Origin: Nymphaea colorata
Taxonomy: Eukaryota; Streptophyta; Magnoliopsida; Nymphaeales; Nymphaeaceae
Reading direction: 5' to 3'
Length of the DNA stretch: 64,000 nucleotides
NCBI RefSeq assembly: GCF_008831285.2
Contig: NC_045146.1
Coordinates: forward strand, 1,638,001 to 1,702,000
The notes under the pieces were generated by a model. The model had not been told where the DNA came from. It saw only the letters and a program-made list of their open reading frames with translations, and searched no databases. A program made the translations under genes and the position numbers. Positions 1-12,500 of this stretch are shown one piece after another (the stretch's first letter is position 1; every line of letters begins with the position of its first letter).

Positions 1-489
1 AAAAAAAACAATAGAAATTCATTAAACACAATAACAAGTGTTCAATAAATTTGCTTCACTATACACTAAATATAAGGATGAAGTGTAAAATTATAAATAA
101 AAAACTGAAAAGAAAAGATCAAATGCAACAGGATACGAGTTGGACGATAGAAAGCGAAATTTCGAAATGTGGAGGTCCCTTTCAAACCTCACCCTCCACT
201 ACTAAATTCAACTAAACGTGGTTTCGGGTTAAAATTATTTAATTTGGATGTGGATCGAGGTAAAATGAGGAGGACTGACCCATTTCCAAATCAAATATGA
301 ACTCATTTCCTTGGTAAATTCCAACCCAAGTTTGGTAGTTCCCTTAAGCATACTGGCATAGATACAATCATACAAAGTCTTGGATGCTCTCTCTCTCTCT
401 AATCTGAAAGCTTTTCTCATATACAAGGAAATGATTCAGTTTCAGAGGTAAAAATCATAGTTAGCTAATGATTCTAGCGCACCCTCGGG

Positions 490-492
<3 letters not shown>

Positions 493-537
<45 letters not shown>
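493..537. repeat. (TA)n microsatellite
   Basis: An uninterrupted TA dinucleotide run of about 45 bases. Direct observation. Confidence 0.95.
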
Positions 538-539
<2 letters not shown>

Positions 540-764
540 TGAATAAATGATAACTCTAGTTATTCAGACTTACTCAGTTATGTAACCAGTGTTGTTCATC
601 TAAAACAATTGGATGGTTGAAAAAAAAAAAATTTGAACTAATAATAAATGATGAAAACAACCATCACTTTTTTTGTTCTTGTTTTTTTTTTTTAACAATT
701 TATTACAATAGATCAAATGGAGCTCTTTTGGTTGATTCTAAAAAAGTAAAAATCATCATTCAAA

Positions 765-789
765 ATATATATATATATATATATATATA
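765..789. repeat. (TA)n microsatellite
   Basis: A TA run of about 25 bases in intergenic DNA. Direct observation. Confidence 0.9.
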
Positions 790-2086
790 AACTAAGCGTG
801 CTGATGCACGAGTATATAGGCTGATACGTCTAACAGATTGGCAAACTAATACAGGTAGCGTTTGTTTGTTGACTAAATCTTTAATGCATGATATATAATA
901 TGTTGCAACATAAGGTTGAGAAGATTCTACGGAGGCGAAGTGAATGCCCACCGCCCCACATGGAAGAAAATATTCCCGAGTACAAATTTCATTAAAAATT
1001 ATCGGGACATGGAGTTGGAAAGTGAGTCAAAGATGCGAAAAATGACAAGGAAAACATGTATGAATTTTCTCACATGGAAAATATTTTTCTGGTGTGCACA
1101 AATGGAAAGGTCGTTCCATAAAGAAGACGACGTACAAACACTACAATTTTCCTACTCTATATGCAGGCACTTTTTTACTTTGGGAACAGGGAATTAGTTT
1201 CACATTGACTTGGATCCGATATTTGACCGAACCGTTTTAATACGGAAAACATTTACATATCTGACTACGGAATTGGACAGGATTCAAATTAACTAAATGA
1301 CATCTGAACGGATTCGAATTCAAATATATATAAATATTCAGTCAAATTCATATTAGTTTAGTTTTCAACGAATATCATATATCCGATGCTCTTACATTTT
1401 GGAGATTCAAAATTCGAGTTTGGATTCTGAGTCATATATGAATGTAAAAATCAATTTGGATTGGATTCAAATAAATGAATTTTAGATCTGGATTTAGCTA
1501 TGACCTTACTTTGTTTGTATTGGACTATGAATCTGAATCCAAATATGTTAATATCCAAAAAAACAAACACGGCTAAAGGTATATCCTATTAGAATATGAT
1601 CTATTGACATCCCTACTTATAACCCCATTTGAACATAATAGATGAAGGGCAAAAAAATCTTTAAAATCTTGAGTAATATATAGCTACGCAAAGGCACTTT
1701 AACTATAGAAAGGACGTGGGAAAAAGCATGTGAAATATTGTCAAATATTAAGAATGAGCCAAACATGAGACTCTTTTCTCCCCTGAAGATTAGCTTAAAA
1801 GGCAACTATAAAACCTAAGTTCATCATTCGACCTGATCCGAATCTTAGATAAAAAAAAATTACACCCATAATTGATTTTTTCTAAACTAACTACTAAATG
1901 TTTTTTTTTTCATTTTAAGCCTTTTCCAACAGCAAAAAGTTTATTTTTCAAATTAAATTTATATTTTTAAATTTAATAAAATTTATATGTTTAATAGAGC
2001 TCCCTAATTTTACCATCAAATAGTATGGTTGGACTTTCCCTAGGGTTCCTTTTTATGGACAACTAGAACCTGAGTAGTCACTCAAA

Positions 2087-2435
2087 CTTTGTCACACGGA
2101 TACATGGGTTTAGCCCATGTACCCATATCCGCAACGCGGACACGCGTATCCGGATACCGGACACGGCAAGAAATAAACTATTAATTTAATATTTTTTTTA
2201 TTTTTTGTGATGCATCCAATTATTTTCATGAACAACCCTTTCAAATACTCAGCATTTTTGTGATAAAACAAACTTTTTTATAAGAGTGAACCATTAATTT
2301 AATGTTTTTTTTCTTTTGTTATTTTGAGAATATAAAATTTACCGTATCCGCGTATCCAAAATTTTCAAAATTGACTTATCCGTACCTGTATCGTTGTACC
2401 CGTACACGTATCGTACCCGCACCCATGTGACATAG
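2087..2435. mobile_element. hAT-like MITE, about 349 bp
   Basis: The element starts with ctttgtcacacgg and ends with atgtgacatag, which form imperfect terminal inverted repeats. It is flanked by cactcaaa on the left (2079-2086) and cactcaac on the right (2436-2443), an 8-bp target-site duplication with one mismatch, as expected for hAT superfamily elements. Both ends are GC-rich with repeated 'gtatcc' and 'gtacccg' words and the centre is AT-rich. It carries no coding capacity. A related copy in the opposite orientation lies at 35925-36267. The hAT assignment rests on TSD length only. Confidence 0.75.
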
Positions 2436-3692
2436 CACTCAACCAAAGGAGACCTTGTCGCTTCGTTTTTTTAGCATAAAGTTCCTTATTTACATGGGCT
2501 TAATTAAATATATGATACCATTCATTTTCAATAGCACTTGAAAGTAGAGTATATCTTAAAAGCTAGGCATATCTTAAAAATGAATAGTTTTGTTTACATC
2601 AGATTCAAAAATGTTATAAAAAAATAACATCCACACATGGTGCTGGGTAAAAATGAAACAAGCTATCTGAAAGTGCATGTAAAGTGAAAGGATACTTTTA
2701 GAGTAGATTTTATGCTGATTTAGCTATATATTCTCTAGAGATATGATGCCACATCTACCCAGTCTCTGAATGAAAACTTATATGCCCCTAAGAAGAGGGA
2801 TTGAAGAACTTTCCATTACCATAAAGAGGTATATTCATTTTTTTCATTTATAAATGTTTGATGAATGCACCATAAAAGGTATGCGGATAATTCAATTTCC
2901 ATTGGCACTATGACTTCGTGTCTTATTTAGGCAATGGTGCCGCTCTGGACCCTGGAGGTAAGGAGAAGTGAGATCCAGGGGCGACCGCTACCTCCTATTT
3001 AGATGTTGATGTTGAGATTCCCTCCCACTCATTGTCTTAAGAAAAGTAATAGATGAAAAAAATTGTAGGAGATATCTTTATTTGTAATATTTTTCATTGA
3101 ACCACTTGTATTCACATTCGAATAAACATAAATATTCAACCCGATTTAGATTAGGGTTGGATTTAGTTTTAAGTAAATATCTTATATCCAATGCCCATAC
3201 CTTTTGAATGCAAGTTTTCCATGAAAATTAACAATATGTAATTGTGAATATCATAGGAAACCGGAACACCATGTCAGAAAATCTGTGTCACAAAAATTGT
3301 GACATATTCATAAAATGTTGAGTTAGATGTTCTATAATTCTGCCTAATCATTGAGGCACATTCAATGATTTTTGTTTTGTAAGTAGCTTTATACTCAAAA
3401 AATTTTGTTTTGTAAAATTTCATGGGATGAGAAGGATTCATGGGGTATGATAACAAAAATTCAGAAATTACAAAAGAGTGCAGATTTAATTACTAACCGG
3501 ATTCAAATTCAATATGCGGTTTAATACTCTTATCCGAATTAATTCAACACTTACAATACTCTTAATCGATCACAAAATTGTTTTGATTCGTAAATGAGGG
3601 GGAAGCGAGTTCGAATCGAATCTTGCGCGCTTCCAGTGTCCTCGCGACGATGAGGTAACTGCTGTCTGTGCGCTGCCTCTGAACCAGAGGGC

Positions 3693-5454
3693 ATGGAGGA
3701 GAGGGCGAAGCAGGAGGAAGAAGAAGACCAAGGAAGAGGAGGAGGAGGGGAAGGGGAAGAAGAGTGGAAGAACACGCGCCGAAAGACGTGTGGCGGTTGC
3801 GGGAGGCCGGCGAGAGTCTGTCTCTGCGGGCACCTCCCGGCGGCGCCCATCAACACCACCACCACCGTCGTCATACTCCAGCACCCTCTCGAGACGCGAC
3901 ACCCGCTCTCCACCGTTCCCGTCCTCACCAGGTGCCTCCGCAACGCTCATGTCATCGTCGGCCGTCGTCTCTCTTCGGGATCCTCCCCGATCCTTGATTC
4001 CCTCTGCAGCTCTCCGTGCGGTGGTAGGCCTCCCGCCCTCGTTCTCTTCCCAGGTGGGCCATTCTTCCTGTTTGACTGTTTGGGCTTCATCTGCATTCCC
4101 TCGTTATGCTCTCTCGGTTGGCCTTGGCCCATTTCTCATTCATGTTGAGTGCTTAACTTGTTTCATTCAAATTATTCATTGCGTGATCAATCGATTCATA
4201 TTCTTGTTCCCCGCTTTCTCTTGATGGATTTCGTTTCAAGTTCTCTCATGTTGCTTTAATTAATTAACATTTGTCCTCATTTCTCATTTTTTTCATGGCG
4301 AAAGCTCGTTCATGTTTTCTGGTTATGCTCTTATTGATCATTATTGGTCTTTGATCTCTTCATTTTTCTTTGATGGGTTTCGTTCAGATTCTTAATAAGC
4401 TGTTAGTTGATCAATACTGGTCCTAATTTCTCATTTTGTTTCATGATGAACGTAGAGTCTCGTTGTTCTCTTCATCAAACCAATATTGGCCTATTTGCAA
4501 CTCTCTCATGGCAGGTGTCCTTTAAATTTCCTCATTGTGCTCTTAGTGGACCGACTTGATTTCCGCCTATTATTTTGCTTCCTCTTGATTTTTAACAATC
4601 AGTTAGCTTCCTTGGGGGAAGTTGGATTAAATTTGGGGGTCGTGGATTTTGTTCTAGATTTCTCGAGTCATGCTCCTTTTAGCCTCAAGTTCTGAAATTC
4701 TGACGTCCCAAACGGCCAAGTCTTTTTCTTGCTTCACAAATGAACTCTCAGTTTGGAAAAGGTGAAAGTAATGTTCTTCTGTGTATCATTCATTTCTTAC
4801 ACAATTGAATAATGCCTTCATTCATTCATAATCGTCTTCTTCAATTCTGCCGTTCTTATGATTTCTTACGATTTGCCTCTGTGCAGGTATCAGTTCATAT
4901 TCCGGGAGAATTACGAAGCTTCAATTTTACCTTTTCATCGTCATGAGAACAAATTCATACATGGGTTGCTGGTTGTGATAAGCTTTATTAACCTCTTGCC
5001 TTCATCAGGTGCAGATTCATGCGATTTGGGGGATTGGGTCTCTGCCCAATTCTCCTCCAGGGCAGCTGGTCATGAAATCCACCATGAACCTCTCTATCTG
5101 ATAGTCTTTGATGCAACATGGAAACATGCAAAGGAGATGGTGAGAGGAAGCCTGCCATTTCTATCTAAATTCTCGCATCAGGTCTCCCTTCCAGTAGATG
5201 CCAGATTAGAAGGGAGTAGTATCTATGACTCCGATTTGATACTGAGGAAGGAGCCGTTCTCAGGCTGCGTGAGCACAATGGAAGCTGTAGCTCGATCTCT
5301 GAGATTGCTTGAGGTCGATGGAGATGAGATTGAGCAAAAGCTTTTGTCAGTTCTCAGGGCAATGGTTGCTTTCCAGGCTTGCAATTTGAAGCCGATGAAG
5401 CCTCGGCCACGGTTGGTAAAGAAAAGCAAGAATAGCTGCCTCTTGTCCAATTGA
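3693..5454 (+). CDS. DTW-domain tRNA-uridine aminocarboxypropyltransferase
   Basis: Two exons, 3693-4053 and 5009-5454, give 268 aa. The junction splits a Gly codon (G at 4053, GT at 5009) and both splice sites are GT-AG. The family (DTWD1/DTWD2, bacterial TapT) transfers the aminocarboxypropyl group of S-adenosylmethionine to a tRNA uridine, giving acp3U. What is seen: an acidic Glu/Gly-rich N-terminus (1-25), a zinc-type cysteine cluster (C33, C36, C43, C45 in CGGCGRPARVCLC), the QHPLE...HP motif at 63-71, and the DTW signature as DATW at 155-158, followed by the conserved SIYDS and STMEA segments. A basic tail (KPRPRLVKKSK) follows. The ATG at 3693 is the first in frame and gives the usual family length. 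The residues between cysteines and DTW motif are shorter than in some homologues. A 191-bp tandem duplication begins inside its last codons. Confidence 0.88.
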
Positions 5455-5770
5455 TGTTTCTGCTGAGCTATATTCTCCTGTCAGCGTTATGATTTCTTAG
5501 CATTTTTCTCTCTTTTCTTTTCTGCTCTGTGCTTCATTGTCCAATAGTGTCTGATTTTGTTGGAAACAACCATTTTCTGAAGCCGATGAAGCCTCGGCCA
5601 CGGTTGGTAAAGAAAAGCAAGAATCGCTGCCTCTTGTCCAATTGATGTTTCTGCTGAGCTATATTCTCCTGTCAGCGTTATGATTTCTTAGAATTTTTCT
5701 CTCTTTTCTTTTCTACTCTGTGCTTCATTGTCTAATAGTGTCTGAGTTTGTTGGAAACAACCATTTTCTG
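5387..5770 (+). repeat. 191-bp tandem duplication of the DTW gene 3' end
   Basis: The sequence from tgaagccgatgaagcctcgg at 5387 recurs at 5578, an offset of 191 bases, and the match runs to about 5770. Unit 1 holds the last 22 codons of the DTW gene, its stop (5452-5454) and 123 bases of 3' flank. Unit 2 repeats all of this including a second in-frame stop, with only a few substitutions; one changes the codon of a Ser near the end to Arg. Because the first stop is intact, unit 2 is non-coding. The near-identity indicates a young event. Confidence 0.95.
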
Positions 5771-6065
5771 CTGCAAAATTTCCTTGTTAGAGGAGCTAGA
5801 AGGGACCAAAATGGTGCAAAAATAGCAGATCAGGACTTTAAAAATTGGAAGTCTTAGCTGCTTTCTCTTGTCCTTACAACAGAGGTAACATAACTCAGTA
5901 GGCGACAATCTAAACTGAATATGAAGCGGCATGTTCTGACATCTAAACTGAACATGAGAGTGAATCATTATTTATCTGTTACTCTTAGAACAGGAAAATT
6001 CCAACCAACAGTGCAAACGGGCTAGATATAATCAGATGCCTTGTAGTTAATTCCTGATCATTTGA

Positions 6066-6300
6066 TAGCCTAAGATCTCAGGTTGATTTGAAATCTCGTT
6101 TACATGAGGCGCACACAGTAAAAAAAACACTAGATTTCAGATCTACAAAAAAAATGAGGATTGGAGATCCTCAGTGTAGTGTGTGGCTAAAACCTTAAAT
6201 TTGAGGTCTGATGAGAGTGGCTGTGACTTCAGGTCCTCGGACCTTAGATCTTCATTTATATCAAATTACATCGGATCTAAGATCTGAGGTAAACAAACGC
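6066..6300. mobile_element. Non-autonomous inverted-repeat element relic
   Basis: The left part reads gcctaagatctcaggttga and the right part gatctaagatctgaggtaaa, so 'taagatctgagg'-type words occur near both ends. The interior phrase gatcctcagtg...ggctaaaacctt...tttgaggt is shared with about 9090-9135 (gatcctcaattt..ggccaaaacctc..tttgaagt). No target-site duplication could be fixed. Likely an old MITE family with at least two copies in the window. Confidence 0.45.
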
Positions 6301-7029
6301 CAAGTAATTAAGTTCTGCTTTTGTTATCTTGGATATTGCTTAACTTGGGATCTACATTTCAAATCTTACCCAGCTTGATCAAGGAAAGGCCTCATTCAGA
6401 TATGTTTTAAGGTGCAAAGAGATGTTTCAGTAGGTTTTTTCTGGACAGTGTTGATACATATATTTTGGATCTGGATTCATCTATACGTGATTGGACCTGA
6501 TGTGGGTCTGGATTTAGTTCAACTTAGTGCGGGAATGTAATAAGATTTGATACTTGTCAATTGTATATTATCTTTCAGTTAGCAAATATCTGGCACACAT
6601 GGATAATATCACAATCGTGCATGCCATTTTTAAATTTTTATGAAAAAGCTGGAAAGCCCTCAAAAATTCAAGATATTGTAGAAAGTTCAACATACTGTCT
6701 TATAACATCATTATATGCTAGTTGTTATTTTTTCTAATTTTTTTTGGACAAACTTGAGCATAGGTATTGCCTTTTTGACCTAACCTATGTTTTAAAAAGC
6801 TTTCTAGTGATCTTTTTCTTTTCAATTTTGCAACAAACTTACAAGTCAACCATATTTCTGAAATTTTTTTTTTGGCTGTTAATTTTGCAGTTTTTAGTAC
6901 CTTTCTGAGATTTTGTCCCGTGAAAGAATGCTTTAACAAGAGGTCTCCCCAAACTGTGCTTGCTGTAATTTAAAATCAGAAGAAAATATTAGGAAAAGGA
7001 AAGGAAAATGTCAATCGGATGGATTTAGA

Positions 7030-7255
7030 CCCAAGATTAAATCTGGTCGAGCTAGGGGCCTGTATTAAGGCAGGTCTCTAGTTCGATTCCCGTAGACGCT
7101 ATTTTTTTGTGTCTTAAGGCAGTAGAGCGCGGCACCCAAGCTGAATGGTGCAGACACTGACGCAGCTCAGGACCCCAAAGGCAGGGGGAATGGGGGGCCT
7201 TCGGGCCTTTTTCGGGCGGTGAGTTTCATACCCCTTGCTCACCCGAGCCCCAAAG
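7030..7255 (+). mobile_element. Possible tRNA-derived SINE or GC-rich transcribed relic
   Basis: A GC-rich island in AT-rich DNA. At 7079-7092 it has agttcgattcccg, a good match to the RNA polymerase III B box (GTTCRANNC) of tRNA genes, about 30-40 bases after an agctaggggcctg segment that is only a weak A-box candidate. The surrounding bases do not fold into a full tRNA cloverleaf. Further right, about 7194-7212, is a ggcc-ttcg-ggcc hairpin followed by a T run. A SINE is the best guess; family and ends are unknown. Confidence 0.35.
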
Positions 7256-7679
7256 AAGAAAACTTGACACTTCATGCAACAACTTTAGTCTATGTTTTGC
7301 TTTGCAGATTCAACAAGACATTTATTAGTCCGAATGCACGTTATAAAAGACATTTAATATCTTTCTCAGAAACATATGGCTACTAACGCACAATAACATG
7401 TATCTAACTTTCAAATATGGATTTCCGAAGCATATGATACAATAATATGTATACTTTACAATTGCTTTCATGTAGCGTTAGTGCAAAGCCACATAACAAC
7501 TAGCAACAATATTTTCTAAACAGGTGTGAAAGAAAAGCTGACAGCACAATCTTGGCCCTCATCCATGCTTTAATAATTTAGCAAAATGTACAAAATGTGC
7601 ATAATAAAATGATATCTGCCTAAAACAGTTACAGAGCTAAAATTTTCTTTTTGCAAGGGCACAAACTAAATCATTGATT

Positions 7680-7682
<3 letters not shown>

Positions 7683-7770
<88 letters not shown>
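7683..7770. repeat. Compound (TA)n(GA)n microsatellite
   Basis: About 54 bases of TA repeat run directly into about 34 bases of GA repeat. Direct observation. Confidence 0.95.
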
Positions 7771-7771
<1 letters not shown>

Positions 7772-9353
7772 CACGATAAAACAACATACAAGAACAATGT
7801 CTATGAAAATTGAATAAGCAACATGCATCCTGCCTCACTAACTATGCTATATGACCGTTGGAAAGAGAGAAACTGCTGCGGTGAGAATGCTTTTGTCAGC
7901 GCAATTAAATTGATTTGGTTCAAGAGGATCATCTTTTAACTATCGTCATAATAGCTGACAATTTTTTATTTTTATTTCTCTTTATCTAAATTTTGTTTAT
8001 TTTTTTCAGAAAATCACTTTTTAATATTTAGTGGCTTTTCCAAGCCTATTCAGGAACCAGCTTTTGCATCATTGAGTTTGTATATGATAAATAATGCCTC
8101 ACTAAAAAAAGGAAAGAAGGTTTGCTTTTCTAAATAATTAGACCTCACAACTGTGCGTACATTTTTAACAGAAGATAAGTTTTAGATGTGCTATTCTAAA
8201 GTATCTTCACACTTTGAAGACTTAAAAATTATTATTTTCAAATGACACAATTAATCTAAAATAATATTTTTATTGAATAAGTTGCGTCAGGCTCTCAAGC
8301 GATCTCTTAGCAAACATAAATAGAAGGCCATTTAAAATATTGATTGATAGTTAGGTACTTTGCCGTTATGGAAAACGGATCTGTCGCCATCCCATCTCTA
8401 TCAGATATATTGTTACTTCTTCAGTGAATTAATTGGTTTATTTCATAGTTCATAAAAACACATTTTCTTCGAAAAAAACCCCTTTTTATAGTTGCAAGAT
8501 AGGTTCATCATATAAGACTACAGAACGGCAGTCTTTTTCAAAAAGGTGACAAAACGAGAAAACCCAAAAAAAAGAAAAAAACCACCATTTTTCACATGAG
8601 TTGGTGTTTTTTTTTTTCACTTTTTAATTGTATTTTTTCACATTTTTTCATTTTATTTTAAGATTTTTCGTTTCTGGTTTTTTAAATATTTTCCAAGAGT
8701 TTAAATAACTTTGTCATATTATATATGACAAAAACCTTGTTGTTCCGTAAATAATATTTATGACTATAGTTTATGTAAAATGACAACTGTGAATCACATG
8801 ATCAATATTTCCTTTGTATTTTTTTTTTTGTACATTAACTCCTTTTTGGTAAGAAAGGCCTGCAGGAGCCGTTAAATGATAATCGATCATGTTTTTGAAT
8901 ATTAGTTAAAAATGAAGGAGAACAAAAGGAAAATCAAAAATAACATATTTGGTTGGAAAGGATAAATCAATGTAAATCTAACCTCTCCAAAATTTGAGGA
9001 ATTAAAATGGAAAATGAAAGTGGTTGTTAGATCAGCTGGATCCTCTTTTATATTAGATCTATAATATAAACAAACACAAAAGCACATCTCAGATCCTCAA
9101 TTTATGGCCAAAACCTCATATTTGAAGTTGGAGGCGAAGAGGGTCTGCCTTAAAATTTGGAGATTTGAAATTCTCAATGATTTCAAATCACCGGCAATCT
9201 CAGACTAAGGTAACATATCGACTAAAAAACGATGATCACATAAGAAATAGAAATATATATAAGAGAGTCATAAATTTTTCATTAAAAAAGTCGAACTATA
9301 GTTTTAAAATGTTAACAAACCAAAATAAAATTATTCAAATTAAGTGAAATCTT

Positions 9354-9375
9354 ATATATATATATATATATATAT
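9354..9375. repeat. (TA)n microsatellite
   Basis: A TA run of about 22 bases upstream of the K+ channel gene. Direct observation. Confidence 0.9.
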
Positions 9376-9584
9376 TGATGCCGTCTGATATTCAATCTTC
9401 TGAACTCAGTCAGACGAGTGAAATGTTCTTTTTAGTTAGTTTGAGAGGAGAGTGGGGCCTAACCCCGATGCCACTCGTGCTGACGAGAATTTTTTCAGGA
9501 GATTTAAGTTAGCCTTTTTTAGGAGTTTGGCCTCCTCTTCCTCCTCCTCCTCCTCTGTGAGAGACGGAGAGGGAGAGGTGAACG

Positions 9585-12500
9585 ATGAACGTTCCGGTGT
9601 GTGAGGGTGAACAGTTGGGCTCGATAGAAGGCAGCTATTACAGCCTTTCGCATGGCATCCTACCTCCACTTGGCGCGAGGAGCAACCGCCGAGTCAAGCT
9701 CAAGAACTTCATCATCTCCCCATATGATCGTCATTACAGGTTCTTTTCTTTTGTTCATTCTTTCATCACTTTGGTTTGGTATGTTTATACAAGTGTTAAT
9801 CGCTTTTGTCGTTGGAACCAAAGGAATTGTATGCCCTTATCGTTATTGTGATTATTTGCAGTAGTGGGGTGCGTCAGGCACAGGTTTTCATTTCCCTTCT
9901 CCTTCATTATTTTTCTTCTCTTCTGTTCTTCAACTATTTTCGTGTACTCATGGTTGTGGTTGCTGGACTTTTCTATTTTATCATAATTTTTTGATTGTCT
10001 TTTTTGGGAAGAAATTAACGTTACAATTTCTGCGGAGATTTCTTTTAATGTTCTGAGGTGTTGGCGTTCTTTCTTTTTGTCGCTACTACGCTCCTTTGTT
10101 AATTGCTTTGAAAGTGCTTTGTCTTTTCTCTCATTAATGGATGATCCTGCTCGTAAGATCGTTTTGTAGTGGACCCAATTTTTTGGGTTTTGTCGTTATG
10201 TTTCTGATTTTAGGAGGGGTGGTTGAGGTTTACTTGAAGAGTTTCCCAACTCGTGTAACCCTGCTGTTTATTTTCTTTGCTGCTTATTTGTATGTGAAAA
10301 TAATGCTTGTTTTCCTTTTTTTGTTTTTTGGGTTGAGGATCATAATTTTGCTTTCGACGCCCATAATTTTATTGTCTACATTTATGAGAATTTTGACGCT
10401 GTTTTTTCCTCTCTTGCAGAGCCTGGGAAATTTTTCTTATCCTTTTGGTTGTCTACTCTGCTTGGGTGTCACCATTTGAGTTTGGATTCCTGAATGAAGC
10501 CAAGGGACACCTTGCGGTGTTTGATAATGTTGTCAATGCCTTCTTCGCAGTCGATATCGTCATGACCTTCTTTGTTGCTTACATCGATAGGGATACATAC
10601 TTGCTTATCGACGATCATCAAAAGATTGCTCGGAAATACTTGCTGTCTTGGTTTATTCTGGATTTCATCTCCACTATACCATTAGAACTTGGTCGACTGC
10701 TCTCACCACGAAGCCTCCGATCTTATGGGTTCTTCAACATGCTTAGACTGTGGCGGCTTCGAAGAGTTAGTGCTCTATTTGCCAGGTTACTCAGAGCTTC
10801 ATACTTTGATTGAACATGGTTGAAAGTTGAAACCCTTATAGTATACCTACAGCAACTCTGCACTAGACACTATCTCTTGACAATTTTATGTGCTTTTTAA
10901 CTTCACGATATTGCTAGTTGGTAATATGATCCATTTCGGTTCCTTACCTGCGTTACCCATTCTCTTTTGGCAAGTGGCGTGTTGTGTCATGTCTTATATG
11001 TGCATTTATTCTATCAAATAAATTCCAAGAGATAAAAATAGAGGGGTTCTTACATTATTAAAGTTGAAGTCCTGAGGTTTTTGGCATTCAAAACTCTGAA
11101 GTTAAAAGGTGAAATCTAACCCATGCGTATTCTTCTTGATTTGCAACTTGGAATCAGTAAAGGGAAATGAGAAATCTTACATTCACTATTCAAAAGTGAT
11201 ATTATTTTATCATGGACGACAGATATTATGAATTTACACAATTCTTTTTTGTGCACCATAGCCATGACCAATCATAAGAACAGATAAATTTTCTTAACAT
11301 ATGTACTGCATTGATTACAAGTGCAAGACGATCACAGAGGTTTTTCTTCGCACCAATGTGTGTTATTGTGTGTCTAATTCTGAACAAACTTTTAAAGATC
11401 ATAAAGAGATGTTGAAATCCAAATCAAGAATTTAGAATTTAGGAGTTAACTTAAAGTATATTTAGAAGGAATAAAAAATTATGGTATTACATTATATCGT
11501 GAAATTTCTCCATTTCAAAGGCCACATGAGAGCATATAACCAAAAAGAGGAAAAAAAAAAACTCATACCGCCTCTTTGGTGTCAGAAAAAATAGGTGCTA
11601 TGTATAAATCATGTGAAAGGAGCTTGAGAAACATGTTCTTCCTTATACATGAACGGGTCTCCTGAAGTGATGCAAACAAATTTCATGTTCATTTTTCATA
11701 TAACGACTTTCAGACAAGGTTTTTGTTCTGGAAGCAGTTTCGAGGGAATGGGTTAACTTTTTATTTTGAAAAAGTTGCCATGCAACTGCAACTTTCAGAA
11801 TTTTTATTCTTTTATTGATTTTAATTTGTACTTTCTTGTTCGATTTAAATGGCAATTACAAATATAGCTTACCCTAGGTGAAGGTTACAGTGCTGGAATT
11901 AGTTTTATGGCTGAAAAACATCTGAAAGTAAATTTCTGTTTCATTTTAGTAATGGGATCTGTCAATGGACAGGTTGGAGAAAGACAGAAAATTCAGCTAC
12001 TTTTGGGTCCGCTGCTTGAAGCTTATCTGTGTAAGTTTTCTAGGGTACTTACCTGTTGTGTAAAGACTTTCTTTTTTCCATTCCCCCTTTCTTTGGATTA
12101 AGCTCATCACATATTTGCTCTATGTAGGTAACTTTGTTTGCAGTTCATTGTGCTGGCTGTTTCTATTATCTCCTTGCAGCAAGGTACCCTGACCCTGCAA
12201 AAACATGGATTGGAGCTTCGTGGCCAGATTTTAAAGCAGAAAGCTTGTGGGTCCGCTATGTGACATCAGTGTATTGGTCAATTACCACACTGACTACCGT
12301 TGGATACGGTGACCTGCATCCTGAAAATGAAAGAGAGATGATATTTGATATCACTTACATGTTGTTCAATCTTGGATTGACTGCATATTTGATTGGTAAC
12401 ATGACTAATTTGGTAGTCCATGGTACCAGCCGTACAAGGAAATTTGTGAGTTCTGTCACTACAAGTGAAATTCTTTTCTCCACTTCATTTCTTTTAGGTG

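Larger units (their letters stand above)
1..3692. other. Intergenic, repeat-rich, no gene recognised
   Basis: No open frame here resembles a known protein or forms a plausible multi-exon gene. The stretch holds TA microsatellites (493-537 and 765-789), a MITE at 2087-2435, and two diverged copies of an AT-rich repeat (about 1334-1410 and 3130-3215) that share the order 'aaatattca', 'ttagtttt' and 'atatcc.atgc'. The last 100 bases before 3693 become GC-rich and are the likely promoter and 5' UTR of the DTW gene. Confidence 0.7.
5771..9584. other. Intergenic between DTW and AKT1 genes
   Basis: No coding gene is seen. Contents: relics of an inverted-repeat element at about 6066-6300, a GC-rich SINE-like island (about 7030-7255), a compound TA/GA microsatellite (7683-7770), AT-rich low-complexity DNA with poly-T and poly-A runs (about 8460-8850), a second relic at about 9035-9185, and a TA run at 9354-9375. 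The last 50 bases (9535-9584) are TCC and GAGA-rich and are the likely 5' UTR of the K+ channel gene. Confidence 0.65.

Noticed and set aside
3551-3950. Minus-strand frames of 126-130 codons opposite the DTW first exon
   Set aside because: They are antisense shadows of a GC-rich coding exon and have no family motifs.
7079-7092. A tRNA gene at the B-box match
   Set aside because: No acceptor stem, D arm or anticodon arm can be drawn around it.
7190-7215. Rho-independent terminator
   Set aside because: The hairpin plus T run looks like one, but this is nuclear plant DNA and no bacterial or organellar gene context exists.
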